From contig CAZCDO010000212.1 of the NCBI GenBank assembly GCA_964497135.1, positions 1 to 6,271 of the forward strand: 6,271 nt of DNA, in the 5' to 3' direction. The DNA comes from CAIJXV01 sp964497135. GTDB lineage: Bacteria; Verrucomicrobiota; Kiritimatiellia; CAIKKV01; CAIJXV01. The translations under genes and the position numbers were made by a program. Position 1 is the first letter of the stretch; every line of letters begins with the position of its first letter. Of the stretch, positions 1 through 5,559 are shown in pieces. The notes below the pieces were generated by a model. The model saw nothing but the letters and a program-made list of their open reading frames with translations. It was not told the DNA's origin and searched no databases.

Positions 1-53
<53 letters not shown>

Positions 54-75
54 ACTTATGTCGTTTTCCCTTTAA

Positions 76-111
76 TTCCCCAATAAATAAGGGGTTTTCC
101 CAATAAACAAG
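76..111. repeat. Two 16-bp direct repeats 20 bp apart (candidate arm-type integrase sites)
   Basis: The sequence TTYCCCAATAAAYAAG occurs at 76-91 and 96-111, with 14 of 16 positions identical and exactly 20 bp between starts, close to two helical turns. Its place between the tRNA 3' end and the integrase gene fits arm-type sites bound by the integrase N-terminal domain. The first copy also forms a weak CCCC/GGGG stem (78-81, 91-94) followed by TTTT, which might help end the tRNA transcript, but four base pairs is little. Confidence 0.5.
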
Positions 112-130
112 CCCAATTCCAGCCCCTCGA

Positions 131-191
131 ATATCCCGTAGTTTCCCGTAATTTCCCGCCTTTTCCCGACATATTTCACCTTTATTTCACC
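131..191. repeat. Helically phased tandem short repeats (TTTCCCGNNN x4, ATTTCACC x2)
   Basis: Four units with core TWTCCCG start at 131, 141, 151 and 161, exactly 10 bp apart. They are followed by ATTTCACC at 173-180 and 184-191, 11 bp apart. This places every motif on about the same face of the helix, as expected for protein-binding sites. Given the neighbouring tRNA and integrase, binding by integrase or excisionase is the simplest reading. Nothing else was recognised between 192 and 338. Confidence 0.5.
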
Positions 192-338
192 TCGGGGCCA
201 TTTTTGACTATTTCGATGCGCAACCCGACTGATGAATTTTTTAGGGATGGAATGATCAGAAGCAGTTACTAAAAAGGGGGGTGCTATTTACTCGGAAATC
301 AAAAATGAATAGTCCAGTAGTGGGTCCCAGATAAAAGA

Positions 339-1775
339 TTAAATCTGACCATCAGGGTTGGCTGGCAAAACCCCATCAAGCCGGCTAATGGCCGCTCGCC
401 CCTCTTCCAGACTGTAAGGTGCGTAGATGAGGGTCTCCCGTATGTCGGCATGTCTTAATATCCCCATGATGGTTTCCAATGCCACCCCATTGTCCCGTCG
501 AAGCCGAATTGCCAGGGTGTGACGCAAATCGTGGATGCGCAGGTTTCCCCCGATCCCCGCCTTCTTCTTGGCCGCCTTCAGCAAATCGAGTAAGTCCAAC
601 CGGCACGCCCCCCCGTCATGATGGGCAAAAATAAAGTTGCTGGTCTTCCGCTCCGCCAATCCAGTGAGCAGGTTCCTGACTGCGGCGCACATGGGGACCA
701 CTCCATTGGTTCCCTTGGGCTTCCATCTGTAGTTCCTGACCGTAACGATCTGCCGGGCTTTCAGGTCCACCTCCCCGGCCTTGATCTCCATCATTTCCCT
801 TTTTCCCCGGATGTTGAGCCGAACACCGAAGGCTTCAATATCCTCACCACTCTTGAAAACGGGGTCCAGAGGGGCCTTACCCGCAAGCCGCTTTCGTAAA
901 CCGGGAACAGCAGTTTCAGGAATGGATACGATCCGGGTCTCCTCGACACACTTCTGCTTGACTTGGATCAGCCCCTCTTTCCAGTCAATGTCGACCCATT
1001 CGAGGTGCCGCATTTCATCCTCCCGCAAACCTGTGCTTATAAGGAATAGAACGATGTCCCGGAACTTGGGATTTTCCGTGTCGTCCCTCAATCGGTCCAC
1101 TTCCGCCGCCGCGCTCAACAATGCCTTTTCTTCTTCAACCGAAAGAGGATGATGGCCCGCCCTAATCTCATGGGTGCTCGGTTTTTTGGGACGGACATCC
1201 TCGAACGGGTTATTCTTGATCAACTCTCGCTTTGCCGCCTCTTTGAAAATCTGGAACAGGATTTCCCGCTCGAAATGCACCGTCTTCTTGGCCGCCCCAT
1301 GACGGATCGCTCGGGTGAATTTCTTCTGTCCGTTGGGCATCAGCGGGGTCGAAGCTCGGTGCGACACATAGTCGGAGGCGATCTCATATCCGATGGCGCT
1401 TAAAACAGCCGACCGCAACCCCCTGACCTTTTCAAGATAATCAATAAAATGATCCGTCACGGCACGGTATCTGGCCAGGCTGCTGGGACAGAGTTCTGAA
1501 GCCTTCTTCTTCAGCCAGACCTCTCGGGCGAAGGCGGCAAAGGTCATCTCGCGTGTGGCCTGTTCTTTCACCGGCAGGCGACCCTCTTCCAAGTCAAAAT
1601 TGAAGCGGGCGGCCTTGCGGATGGCATCGGCTTCTGGCATGGAACCCCAGACCTCGATAACGTGGTGGCGACCGACCATCCTACGAAAGCGGAACGAGTC
1701 CCCCCGCCGGTAAAGGCCTTTGGGCCAATCCGTCTGGCGGCTGTCCGAATCGCTCTCTTTGCAATAGTCACTCAT
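339..1775 (-). CDS. Tyrosine recombinase / integrase, 478 aa
   Basis: Site-specific recombinase expected to insert and excise the element at tRNA-Ser. Residues about 18-66 look like an N-terminal arm-binding domain. Residues 77-182 form the helical core-binding domain. The catalytic domain spans about 210-455, with Arg251 (STGLREDEMRHL), the HDLRH box (His415, Arg418, His419), His442 and the nucleophile Tyr451 nine residues after it, matching the family's R..HxxR..H..Y order. A Lys near 352-354 (WKPKGTNGVVP) would be the beta-hairpin lysine. The Arg251-His415 gap is 164 residues against 96 in XerD and lambda Int, so about 65-70 residues are inserted. The ATG lies one base after the stop of the upstream gene, with GGGACGG as a modest ribosome site. 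It is transcribed towards the tRNA. Confidence 0.95.
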   Translation of the reverse strand: MSDYCKESDSDSRQTDWPKGLYRRGDSFRFRRMVGRHHVIEVWGSMPEADAIRKAARFNFDLEEGRLPVKEQATREMTFAAFAREVWLKKKASELCPSSLARYRAVTDHFIDYLEKVRGLRSAVLSAIGYEIASDYVSHRASTPLMPNGQKKFTRAIRHGAAKKTVHFEREILFQIFKEAAKRELIKNNPFEDVRPKKPSTHEIRAGHHPLSVEEEKALLSAAAEVDRLRDDTENPKFRDIVLFLISTGLREDEMRHLEWVDIDWKEGLIQVKQKCVEETRIVSIPETAVPGLRKRLAGKAPLDPVFKSGEDIEAFGVRLNIRGKREMMEIKAGEVDLKARQIVTVRNYRWKPKGTNGVVPMCAAVRNLLTGLAERKTSNFIFAHHDGGACRLDLLDLLKAAKKKAGIGGNLRIHDLRHTLAIRLRRDNGVALETIMGILRHADIRETLIYAPYSLEEGRAAISRLDGVLPANPDGQI

Positions 1776-1776
1776 T

Positions 1777-2262
1777 TTATAGCCGTCCCGTTTGTGGCGT
1801 CCGTTTCAGCGGTCGCCCACGCCTAACTGCCTTTGCCTTTGCCCATTCCAATAATTCATCACGGAGGATTCGCTTCCTCATTCTGCCACCGGCATCGCAA
1901 ACGAAGTCCGGCATCCGCCCGAGCCGCCCTTTTTCCTCGGAAATCAGGTTCGCAAAACGCTTCTGGCTCATCCCGAGCATCCTTGCGGCCCCGCCAATCG
2001 TCAGGATCGGTTCCAGGGATTGGCTACGCGACTGCGACTCTCCCCCACCCTCCGAGCCACAGGGGAAATGACTCCAACTCATCGAGATGATCTGCACCCG
2101 ATTTTGGGCGGGGCGGCTGGGTAGATCGACCGTGTCAACCCAATCAGAACCAGGATTATGGTCGTTGAGGAGTGGGATTGGCGCAACGGCCAACTTGGGG
2201 TTAATAGGCGAGAATTTCACAATGGCGTCTGGAGTTGCCAGGTTGTAAGTGGTGGTCTTCAC
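1777..2262 (-). CDS. Helix-turn-helix protein, probable excisionase / recombination directionality factor, 161 aa
   Basis: Residues 86-107 (ILTIGGAARMLGMSQKRF) match the first helices of MerR/AlpA-type DNA-binding domains. The following part has a basic wing-like segment (GGRMRKRI) and a helix DELLEWAKAKA, then a basic tail RRGRPLKR. This layout is typical of small excisionases encoded beside integrases; here it ends one base before the integrase start, so the two are probably co-translated. The first ~80 residues are unusual for the family and match nothing I recognise. The start used is GTG at 2262, preceded by GGGGGTGG. A shorter ATG start at 2082 (101 aa, keeping the whole HTH) is possible but has no good ribosome site. 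The excisionase role is inferred from context; a plain transcriptional regulator is the alternative. Confidence 0.75.
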   Translation of the reverse strand: MKTTTYNLATPDAIVKFSPINPKLAVAPIPLLNDHNPGSDWVDTVDLPSRPAQNRVQIISMSWSHFPCGSEGGGESQSRSQSLEPILTIGGAARMLGMSQKRFANLISEEKGRLGRMPDFVCDAGGRMRKRILRDELLEWAKAKAVRRGRPLKRTPQTGRL

Positions 2263-2342
2263 GACGCCACCCCCGCCATCTTAACCAGCGGCTGAACGCT
2301 CCACCCCCTTTCCGCCGTTGCTTTGTTCAATGTTTTTTTCAT
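2259..2342 (-). CDS. 27-aa small ORF, translationally coupled to the HTH gene (leader peptide?)
   Basis: A 28-codon frame starts at ATG 2342-2340 (MKKTLNKATAERGW...) with GAGGA placed 7 bases upstream, a better ribosome site than that of the next gene. Its TGA overlaps the GTG start of the 161-aa HTH gene as GTGA. This geometry suggests coupling: ribosomes ending here could start the HTH protein. It begins about 75 bases after a candidate minus-strand promoter. The product could be a regulatory leader, a small protein in its own right, or the original N-terminus of the HTH gene separated by a frameshift. No homology is recognised. Confidence 0.45.
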   Translation of the reverse strand: MKKTLNKATAERGWSVQPLVKMAGVAS

Positions 2343-2420
2343 CGTTGTTCCTCATGGTTTGCAACATCACCAATACTATCGGAATGGATTGAGCCGACCG
2401 CCTCCACCGATCCGTACCCT

Positions 2421-2431
2421 CATTATACAAC
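2421..2431 (-). promoter_or_regulatory. Candidate promoter (-10 TATAAT) for the HTH-integrase unit
   Basis: On the minus strand GTTGTATAATG contains a perfect -10 hexamer (2427-2422). No -35 close to TTGACA is found 16-18 bases upstream, so the promoter would be weak or need an activator. Transcription from about 2415 would give a ~75-base leader to the 27-aa ORF. The same 11-mer occurs in the opposite direction at 2785-2795. Confidence 0.35.
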
Positions 2432-2448
2432 CAAACGCATTGCGCCAG

Positions 2449-2551
2449 ATTCCAAGGGGAGTTGGCGGTTTCATGGCGTGCGGATGCGCGGCGGCGCTTA
2501 TGCCGCGCTAAACCGGCTTCAATAACCGTTTCCCAGGGTCGATTTCGACCC
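2449..2551. repeat. Diverged copy of the dispersed palindromic repeat, with two hairpins
   Basis: In the same order as the copy at 5271-5400 it shows TTCCAAGG, GGAGTTGGCGG (2458-2468) plus TTTC, then CCCAGGG and an AT-centred palindrome. Its inner hairpin is GCGCGGC / GCCGCGC (2486-2492, 2502-2508). Its end palindrome is GGGTCGA-tt-TCGACCC (2536-2551), seven perfect pairs either side of two bases. The palindrome could equally be an operator for the flanking genes. The middle of the copy does not align, so family membership is an inference. Confidence 0.4.
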
Positions 2552-2638
2552 AAACCTCGAAATCTTTTTATGCCAATGCCCTATATGAATGCCAGTTAGG
2601 ACCTTTTTACCACTAGATTTCCGTTCCTGGTGATCTTT

Positions 2639-2668
2639 ATTGGCGCACCGCGCAACAGTCGCGCCAAT
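2639..2668. promoter_or_regulatory. 8-bp inverted repeat, candidate operator
   Basis: ATTGGCGC (2639-2646) and GCGCCAAT (2661-2668) are perfect inverse complements separated by 14 bases. It sits about 120 bases upstream of the candidate plus-strand -10 box. The centres of the arms are 22 bp apart, about two helical turns, which fits a dimeric regulator. It has no T-tract and so is unlikely to be a terminator. Confidence 0.35.
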
Positions 2669-2784
2669 TTCGCTTAATACACTGTCATTAAATAGTTTGC
2701 ACCGACAAACAGCGTTCTCCCTGGACCTCAATTATGCCTTTGACTGCGTGCCGAAACGGCGTCCGCGGTCGAAAAATGAGAACC

Positions 2785-2795
2785 GTTGTATAATG
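2785..2795 (+). promoter_or_regulatory. Candidate promoter (-10 TATAAT) for the two-gene plus-strand unit
   Basis: GTTGTATAATG carries a perfect -10 hexamer at 2789-2794. No TTGACA-like box lies 16-18 bases upstream, where the sequence is CG-rich. A start near 2801 would give an ~80-base leader ending in GGAGG (2864-2868) before ATG 2881. The core is identical to that of the opposite promoter at 2421-2431. Confidence 0.4.
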
Positions 2796-2880
2796 TCAGT
2801 ACGCTGGAGAAGGATGTTTGGGTATTGGCGGGCGCCATCGCGTTCCGACAAGTGGTTAACAACGGAGGATCAATTAGAAC

Positions 2881-3792
2881 ATGAGCAGGACACTATATAC
2901 GGAAGTGGATGTCGATGAGGAGTCGGTGCCGCAGGCCACCATGACAGCGACTGAAACGGCAACGACAACGCAGACCGCGACGGCCCCGACCGTGGTTTGC
3001 ATCGAGAACGATGACAAGGCACATACCCTGACCGTGCTGACCGCGGCAGAGGAGCGCTTCCTGAAGAACGTCAAGCGGGTTGCCAAGCACCACGATAAGA
3101 CGGTGTCGATCCTAGGCAGGATCGTAGACCGCCTGATTGCTGAGAAGGGGGGCATCAAGTACGGTGAGGAGACCTTTGAGAGGATGAAGGACTACCCCGA
3201 CCTGCCATTCACCCCGGAGTATTTGCGGCAGTGTTGGCATGTACACAGGACCATCGTGGAACTCAGCGATGAGTTGCAGACCGTGGCCCCGAACATCACT
3301 GCCTCGCACATGCGGGTGCTGGCGCGGTTCCACAGGGTCGAGAACGAAGCCGAACGCCGAACCCTGATACTGGATGCCGCCAAGGCCGTGGCCACATCTA
3401 CGCCCCGCATGAACGTCCCCCGACTGGGGAACCTGGTGACGGAACGCCTTGACCGCTACGAACGTCACCTTCGCGACATGCAGCGTGCTCCCAAGCACCA
3501 AACAACGCCAAAGCCGTCCCGTCGAAGCACCGCCATCGACGGCGTCGCAGATCAAATCCAGGCAGAGAGAAGTCGGCTGCAATTCAGCCCCGAGGCAGTC
3601 GATATTCCGGCTACAATTCGCCAGTCGAGACTGGCGCTTGATGCCATCGTCGAACTGCTCGACCAAGTGGTTGCCAAGTGCCTGGACACCGACGTCGCCG
3701 ACATCGCCAACGTTCTTCTCAATCACGTGCCCAAGGTCACAAGGCTGATCGAGCGCACGCGTTCAGCGGCCACGGCGGAGGCAGCGCAATGA
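2881..3792 (+). CDS. Helical protein of unknown function with a possible HTH-like core, 303 aa
   Basis: I do not recognise this protein with confidence. Residues 15-37 are a Thr/Ala-rich low-complexity linker. Residues about 55-170 are predicted helical, with the pattern ILGRIVDRL...YGEETFERMKD...FTPEYLRQCWHVHR...ITASHMRVLARF...ERRTLILDAAKA. This resembles the helical N-terminal region of DUF1016/YhcG-type proteins and of some ParB-like DNA-binding proteins, so DNA binding is a plausible guess. Residues 200-217 form a basic linker (HQTTPKPSRRS), and 240-295 a second helical, amphipathic region that could mediate oligomerisation. ATG 2881 follows GGAGG (2864-2868) with a rather long 12-base gap; ATG 2941 is an alternative. 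Its stop overlaps the next start as ATGA, so it is probably made together with the clamp-loader-like ATPase and may be its partner. Confidence 0.85.
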   Translation: MSRTLYTEVDVDEESVPQATMTATETATTTQTATAPTVVCIENDDKAHTLTVLTAAEERFLKNVKRVAKHHDKTVSILGRIVDRLIAEKGGIKYGEETFERMKDYPDLPFTPEYLRQCWHVHRTIVELSDELQTVAPNITASHMRVLARFHRVENEAERRTLILDAAKAVATSTPRMNVPRLGNLVTERLDRYERHLRDMQRAPKHQTTPKPSRRSTAIDGVADQIQAERSRLQFSPEAVDIPATIRQSRLALDAIVELLDQVVAKCLDTDVADIANVLLNHVPKVTRLIERTRSAATAEAAQ

Positions 3793-4469
3793 AGAACACC
3801 CATGACATGAAGTTCGACCTGCGCCCCGAGCGCTTTGCGGACCTGCACGGACAACCGGGAATCGTGGCCCTGGTGACTGGATGGATGGCGCGCCACGAAC
3901 TCCCGCGTGGAATTCTGCTGACCGGCGAGCCGGGGAGCGGCAAGACCACCGTTGGCCGACTCATCGCCAAGTCCATCGCATGCGAGCGGTGGAAGCCGGG
4001 ACGAGTCGAGCCATGCTGCGACTGCTCCCATTGCCGCCAGTTCGAAGAGACGACCTGCGGATGCTGGGGCTCCGTGTATCTGGATGTGGCCAAGGTCAAC
4101 AAACGGGCGCTTACGGCCGAGATCGGCAGGGCAACGGGACTATGGGGGGACGTCCCGTTGTTCATAGAGGACTTGGACATGATGCAACCTGATATTGCCA
4201 GGTACTTGGCTCGCCAGATCGACTGCATGACTACGACCAACATAATTGCCACCAGCACGAAGCCGGCCAACGTTGACCCGTCCTTGCGGCGGCGTATGCG
4301 TCGTATTTCCATCCCGAGGCCGGACGCCAGCAGCATCGTGCCGTGGGTGCGCGACGTGGCGGCCATGGCTGTCGGCGACGATCAGGAATTCCTGGAACCG
4401 CCGCATCCCTTCTTCGCAAACCCGATCTTTGAGGCAGTAGTTATTGATCCACCATCCGAGCGTAAATGA
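3789..4469 (+). CDS. Short DnaX/clamp-loader-like AAA+ ATPase, 226 aa, probably 3'-truncated
   Basis: The N-terminus LRPERFADLHGQ matches the start of DnaX and RFC-type ATPases (YRPxxFxDVxGQ). Walker A is GEPGSGKTT (46-54). Cys65, Cys76, Cys79 and Cys82 (C-x10-C-x2-C-x2-C) reproduce the zinc module of DnaX. The Walker B segment PLFIEDLDMM (123-132) has Glu-Asp where DnaX has Asp-Glu. Sensor 1 is in NIIATSTKP (151-159). LRRRM (166-170) stands at the SRC arginine-finger motif. After about residue 195 similarity fades, and the lid with sensor 2 and the collar domain are missing; DnaX gamma is about 430 aa. ATG 3789 overlaps the previous stop (ATGA) and has GGAGG 7 bases upstream; longer in-frame starts are rejected. 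A role in loading or remodelling a ring on DNA for the element is inferred only. Confidence 0.85.
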   Translation: MKNTHDMKFDLRPERFADLHGQPGIVALVTGWMARHELPRGILLTGEPGSGKTTVGRLIAKSIACERWKPGRVEPCCDCSHCRQFEETTCGCWGSVYLDVAKVNKRALTAEIGRATGLWGDVPLFIEDLDMMQPDIARYLARQIDCMTTTNIIATSTKPANVDPSLRRRMRRISIPRPDASSIVPWVRDVAAMAVGDDQEFLEPPHPFFANPIFEAVVIDPPSERK

Positions 4470-4562
4470 CAGTGAACAGGCGATGAGGATCAGGGAATGG
4501 TGGCGCCATTGACGGCGATCCAGAATGGGGGCCTTGGTATTGTCGGTCGGGTCGCTCTGCAT
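4140..4562 (-). pseudogene. Start of a small membrane protein, 3' end probably replaced
   Basis: ATG 4562 (MQSDPTDNTKAP...) has an excellent ribosome site, AAAGGAG, 8 bases upstream. The frame then encodes a polar N-terminus, a basic stretch (RRQWRHH, 16-22) and a hydrophobic segment LILIACSLSFTLGWWI (24-39), a typical single-pass signal anchor with the N-terminus inside. The frame stays open for 140 residues, but beyond about residue 45 it runs antisense through the ATPase gene and becomes His/Arg/Gly-rich, as non-coding frames do. I infer a real gene start whose 3' part was lost at a junction near 4374-4430. It lies 51 bases after the stop of the 158-aa gene and could have been in its operon. 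Function unknown. Confidence 0.5.
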
Positions 4563-4613
4563 AATATCCACTCCTTTGGCGCGCACGAGGTTCGACTTGG
4601 GCGGCGCCTTCCC

Positions 4614-5090
4614 TCAACGCCACTTTGGCGGAGTCCACACCGGAGCCCGCGGCATGAACCGAGCCCGTTCCAGTTCCCCACCATTGGACGGCAATAACTG
4701 CATCTTGTACTGCTCGTACTCAGGGAACTTACGAACATCGCTCCAGTCATCCAGATGCCACTCCTTCCATACCTCATTGGCGATCTCCTGCTGACGATAG
4801 TCGCGAAGAGTCGAAGTCGCAGGCAACAATTTCAGAAAATCGGCATAACACCGCCGCCGAACCTCATGGTAGAGCCGCTCCCGTAACTTGATGTAGTCCC
4901 GCTTACGCTTTTCGTGGGCCTTGTAGGCGGCCTTGTCTTCACTGGACAAAGACTTCCACCACGCCTTCTTGTCCTCAGCGACCTGCTCGGAATACCCTCC
5001 ATCATTAGGCAGAAAATAGCACATCAAACCCGCCGCGATCCGAGCCAGGGTCACAATCCCAGAGCCCAACCCAATGGCAAGGCCCGCCAC
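4614..5090 (-). CDS. Membrane-anchored, charged helical protein of unknown function, 158 aa, possibly 5'-truncated
   Basis: Residues 1-27 are a glycine-rich hydrophobic segment (LAIGLGSGIV...LARIAAGLMCYFL) that probably spans or anchors in the membrane. Residues 38-110 are highly charged and likely helical (EDKKAWWKSLSSEDKAAYK...KRKRDYIKLRERLYHEVRRRC). The tail is Trp- and Pro-rich (DDWSDVRKFPEYEQYK; RAPVWTPPKWR). I do not recognise the family. The only usual start is GTG 5090, with no clear ribosome site. The frame stays open 35 codons further upstream to a TAG at 5196-5198, and the codons between 5091 and 5142 look coding-like, up to the edge of a palindromic repeat at 5143. The original 5' end may therefore have been lost to the repeat. 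Confidence 0.65.
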   Translation of the reverse strand: MAGLAIGLGSGIVTLARIAAGLMCYFLPNDGGYSEQVAEDKKAWWKSLSSEDKAAYKAHEKRKRDYIKLRERLYHEVRRRCYADFLKLLPATSTLRDYRQQEIANEVWKEWHLDDWSDVRKFPEYEQYKMQLLPSNGGELERARFMPRAPVWTPPKWR

Positions 5091-5142
5091 CCCGATCAGG
5101 CCGTTCTGGAACTGAACACGGTCGTACGCGGCATCTGCCGGG

Positions 5143-5220
5143 CGGCATCCGTATCCCAGGGTGTGGCGAATTTGCCCGACCCTGGAACCGAATTGCTATT
5201 TGCGGGCTAAAAAGACGGGG
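5143..5220. repeat. Palindromic repeat, copy 1 (partial)
   Basis: From CGGCATC onwards this aligns with 5326-5400 at about 80% by eye, with a few 1-2 base gaps (shared CCCAGGG, TGGCRAATTTGCCC, TGGAACC, ATTTGCGG, TAAAA). It contains a 30-bp imperfect palindrome (5156-5185): outer arms CCAGGGT and ACCCTGG, and core GGCGAATTTGCC (5165-5176). The transcript of either strand would form a strong hairpin. The upstream third of the unit is missing; the 158-aa gene occupies that side. Confidence 0.65.
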
Positions 5221-5270
5221 AAAACCCCTTCACGGGAGCGGAACCCGCCTCAAGTCGTCCGAAAAACAAC

Positions 5271-5400
5271 ATTTCCAAAGGTCATTGGGAGTTGGCGGGT
5301 TTCCGACACGTCAGCAACCGCCAAACGGCATCGTAACCCAGGGAGTGGCAAATTTGCCCAGGCCTTGGAACCCGTCGTCATTTGCGGATAAAAGATGGGC
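5271..5400. repeat. Palindromic repeat, copy 2 (fuller unit)
   Basis: The unit starts TTTCCAAAGG, GGAGTTGGCGG (5288-5298). It has an inverted pair TTGGCGG / CCGCCAA (5292-5298, 5318-5324), then CGGCATC and a second palindrome: perfect 12-mer GGCAAATTTGCC (5347-5358) inside CCAGGG / CCTTGG arms (5338-5343, 5363-5368). It ends TTTGCGGATAAAAGATGGG. No transposase and no clear target duplication is seen, so it is a non-autonomous palindromic repeat of unknown type. Between 5221 and 5270, and from 5401 to 5559, I see no gene or other feature. Confidence 0.65.
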
Positions 5401-5559
5401 GTTGGATAGAAATTCATCCCGGGAACTCGGCTTCGTGTAACATTCATACCGGTTCAATCCCAAAGGGCACCCCCAAAAACGACCAAATTCACCTCAAAAG
5501 CTGTCCGAATCTCGCTGGATGGGGACAGGATAGGGTAAACCGATCTCATCAACTTGCAT

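Larger units (their letters stand above)
2343..2880. other. Divergent intergenic control region
   Basis: About 540 bases separate the minus-strand HTH-integrase unit from the plus-strand two-gene unit. I see no convincing gene here: open frames on both strands lack a ribosome site or sensible composition. It contains a TATAAT box for each direction, a 7-2-7 palindrome (2536-2551), a hairpin (2486-2508) and an 8-bp inverted repeat (2639-2668). A region of this size with such structure fits a switch deciding between excision and expression of the cargo genes, but no regulator site can be assigned. Confidence 0.5.

Noticed and set aside
78..98. CCCC-loop-GGGG-TTTT as a rho-independent terminator for the tRNA
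   Set aside because: A 4-bp stem with a 9-base loop and only four T is too weak to call; it coincides with the direct repeat.
131..191. Short phased repeats considered as a CRISPR array or replication iterons
   Set aside because: Units of 10 bp without unique spacers exclude CRISPR; iterons are usually longer and lie next to a replication initiator gene, none of which is seen.
385..1403. Several open frames on both strands inside the integrase gene (for example 618-899, 781-1152 and 1149-1403 on plus)
   Set aside because: They are antisense or shifted frames of a gene with complete catalytic motifs, and lack protein-like composition and ribosome sites.
2281..2553. 90-codon minus-strand frame starting at TTG
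   Set aside because: Its start lies inside the palindrome of a repeat copy, there is no ribosome site, and composition looks random. The shorter 27-aa frame in another phase has a better start and coupling.
2323..2918. Plus-strand frames in the intergenic region (2323-2511, 2640-2918)
   Set aside because: No ribosome sites, odd composition, and the second runs into the well-supported start at 2881.
3112..3726. 204-codon minus-strand frame antisense to the 303-aa gene
   Set aside because: It is a long shadow frame in GC-rich coding DNA, without motif or ribosome site.
3678..3788. Upstream in-frame extension of the ATPase (start at 3678)
   Set aside because: The extra 37 residues are Arg/His-rich shadow of the preceding gene; ATG 3789 has GGAGG at proper spacing and the usual ATGA overlap.
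3789..4469. AAA+ ATPase as a Tn7-type transposition regulator (TnsC-like)
   Set aside because: The four-cysteine zinc module and the RPxxFxDxxGQ start point to DnaX, and no transposase, TnsB or TniQ-like gene is present.
5449..5461. GGTTCAATCCC resembling a tRNA T loop, considered as a second attachment site or tRNA fragment
   Set aside because: No matching stem, no acceptor end or CCA follows, and it does not repeat the tRNA-Ser end at 26-53.
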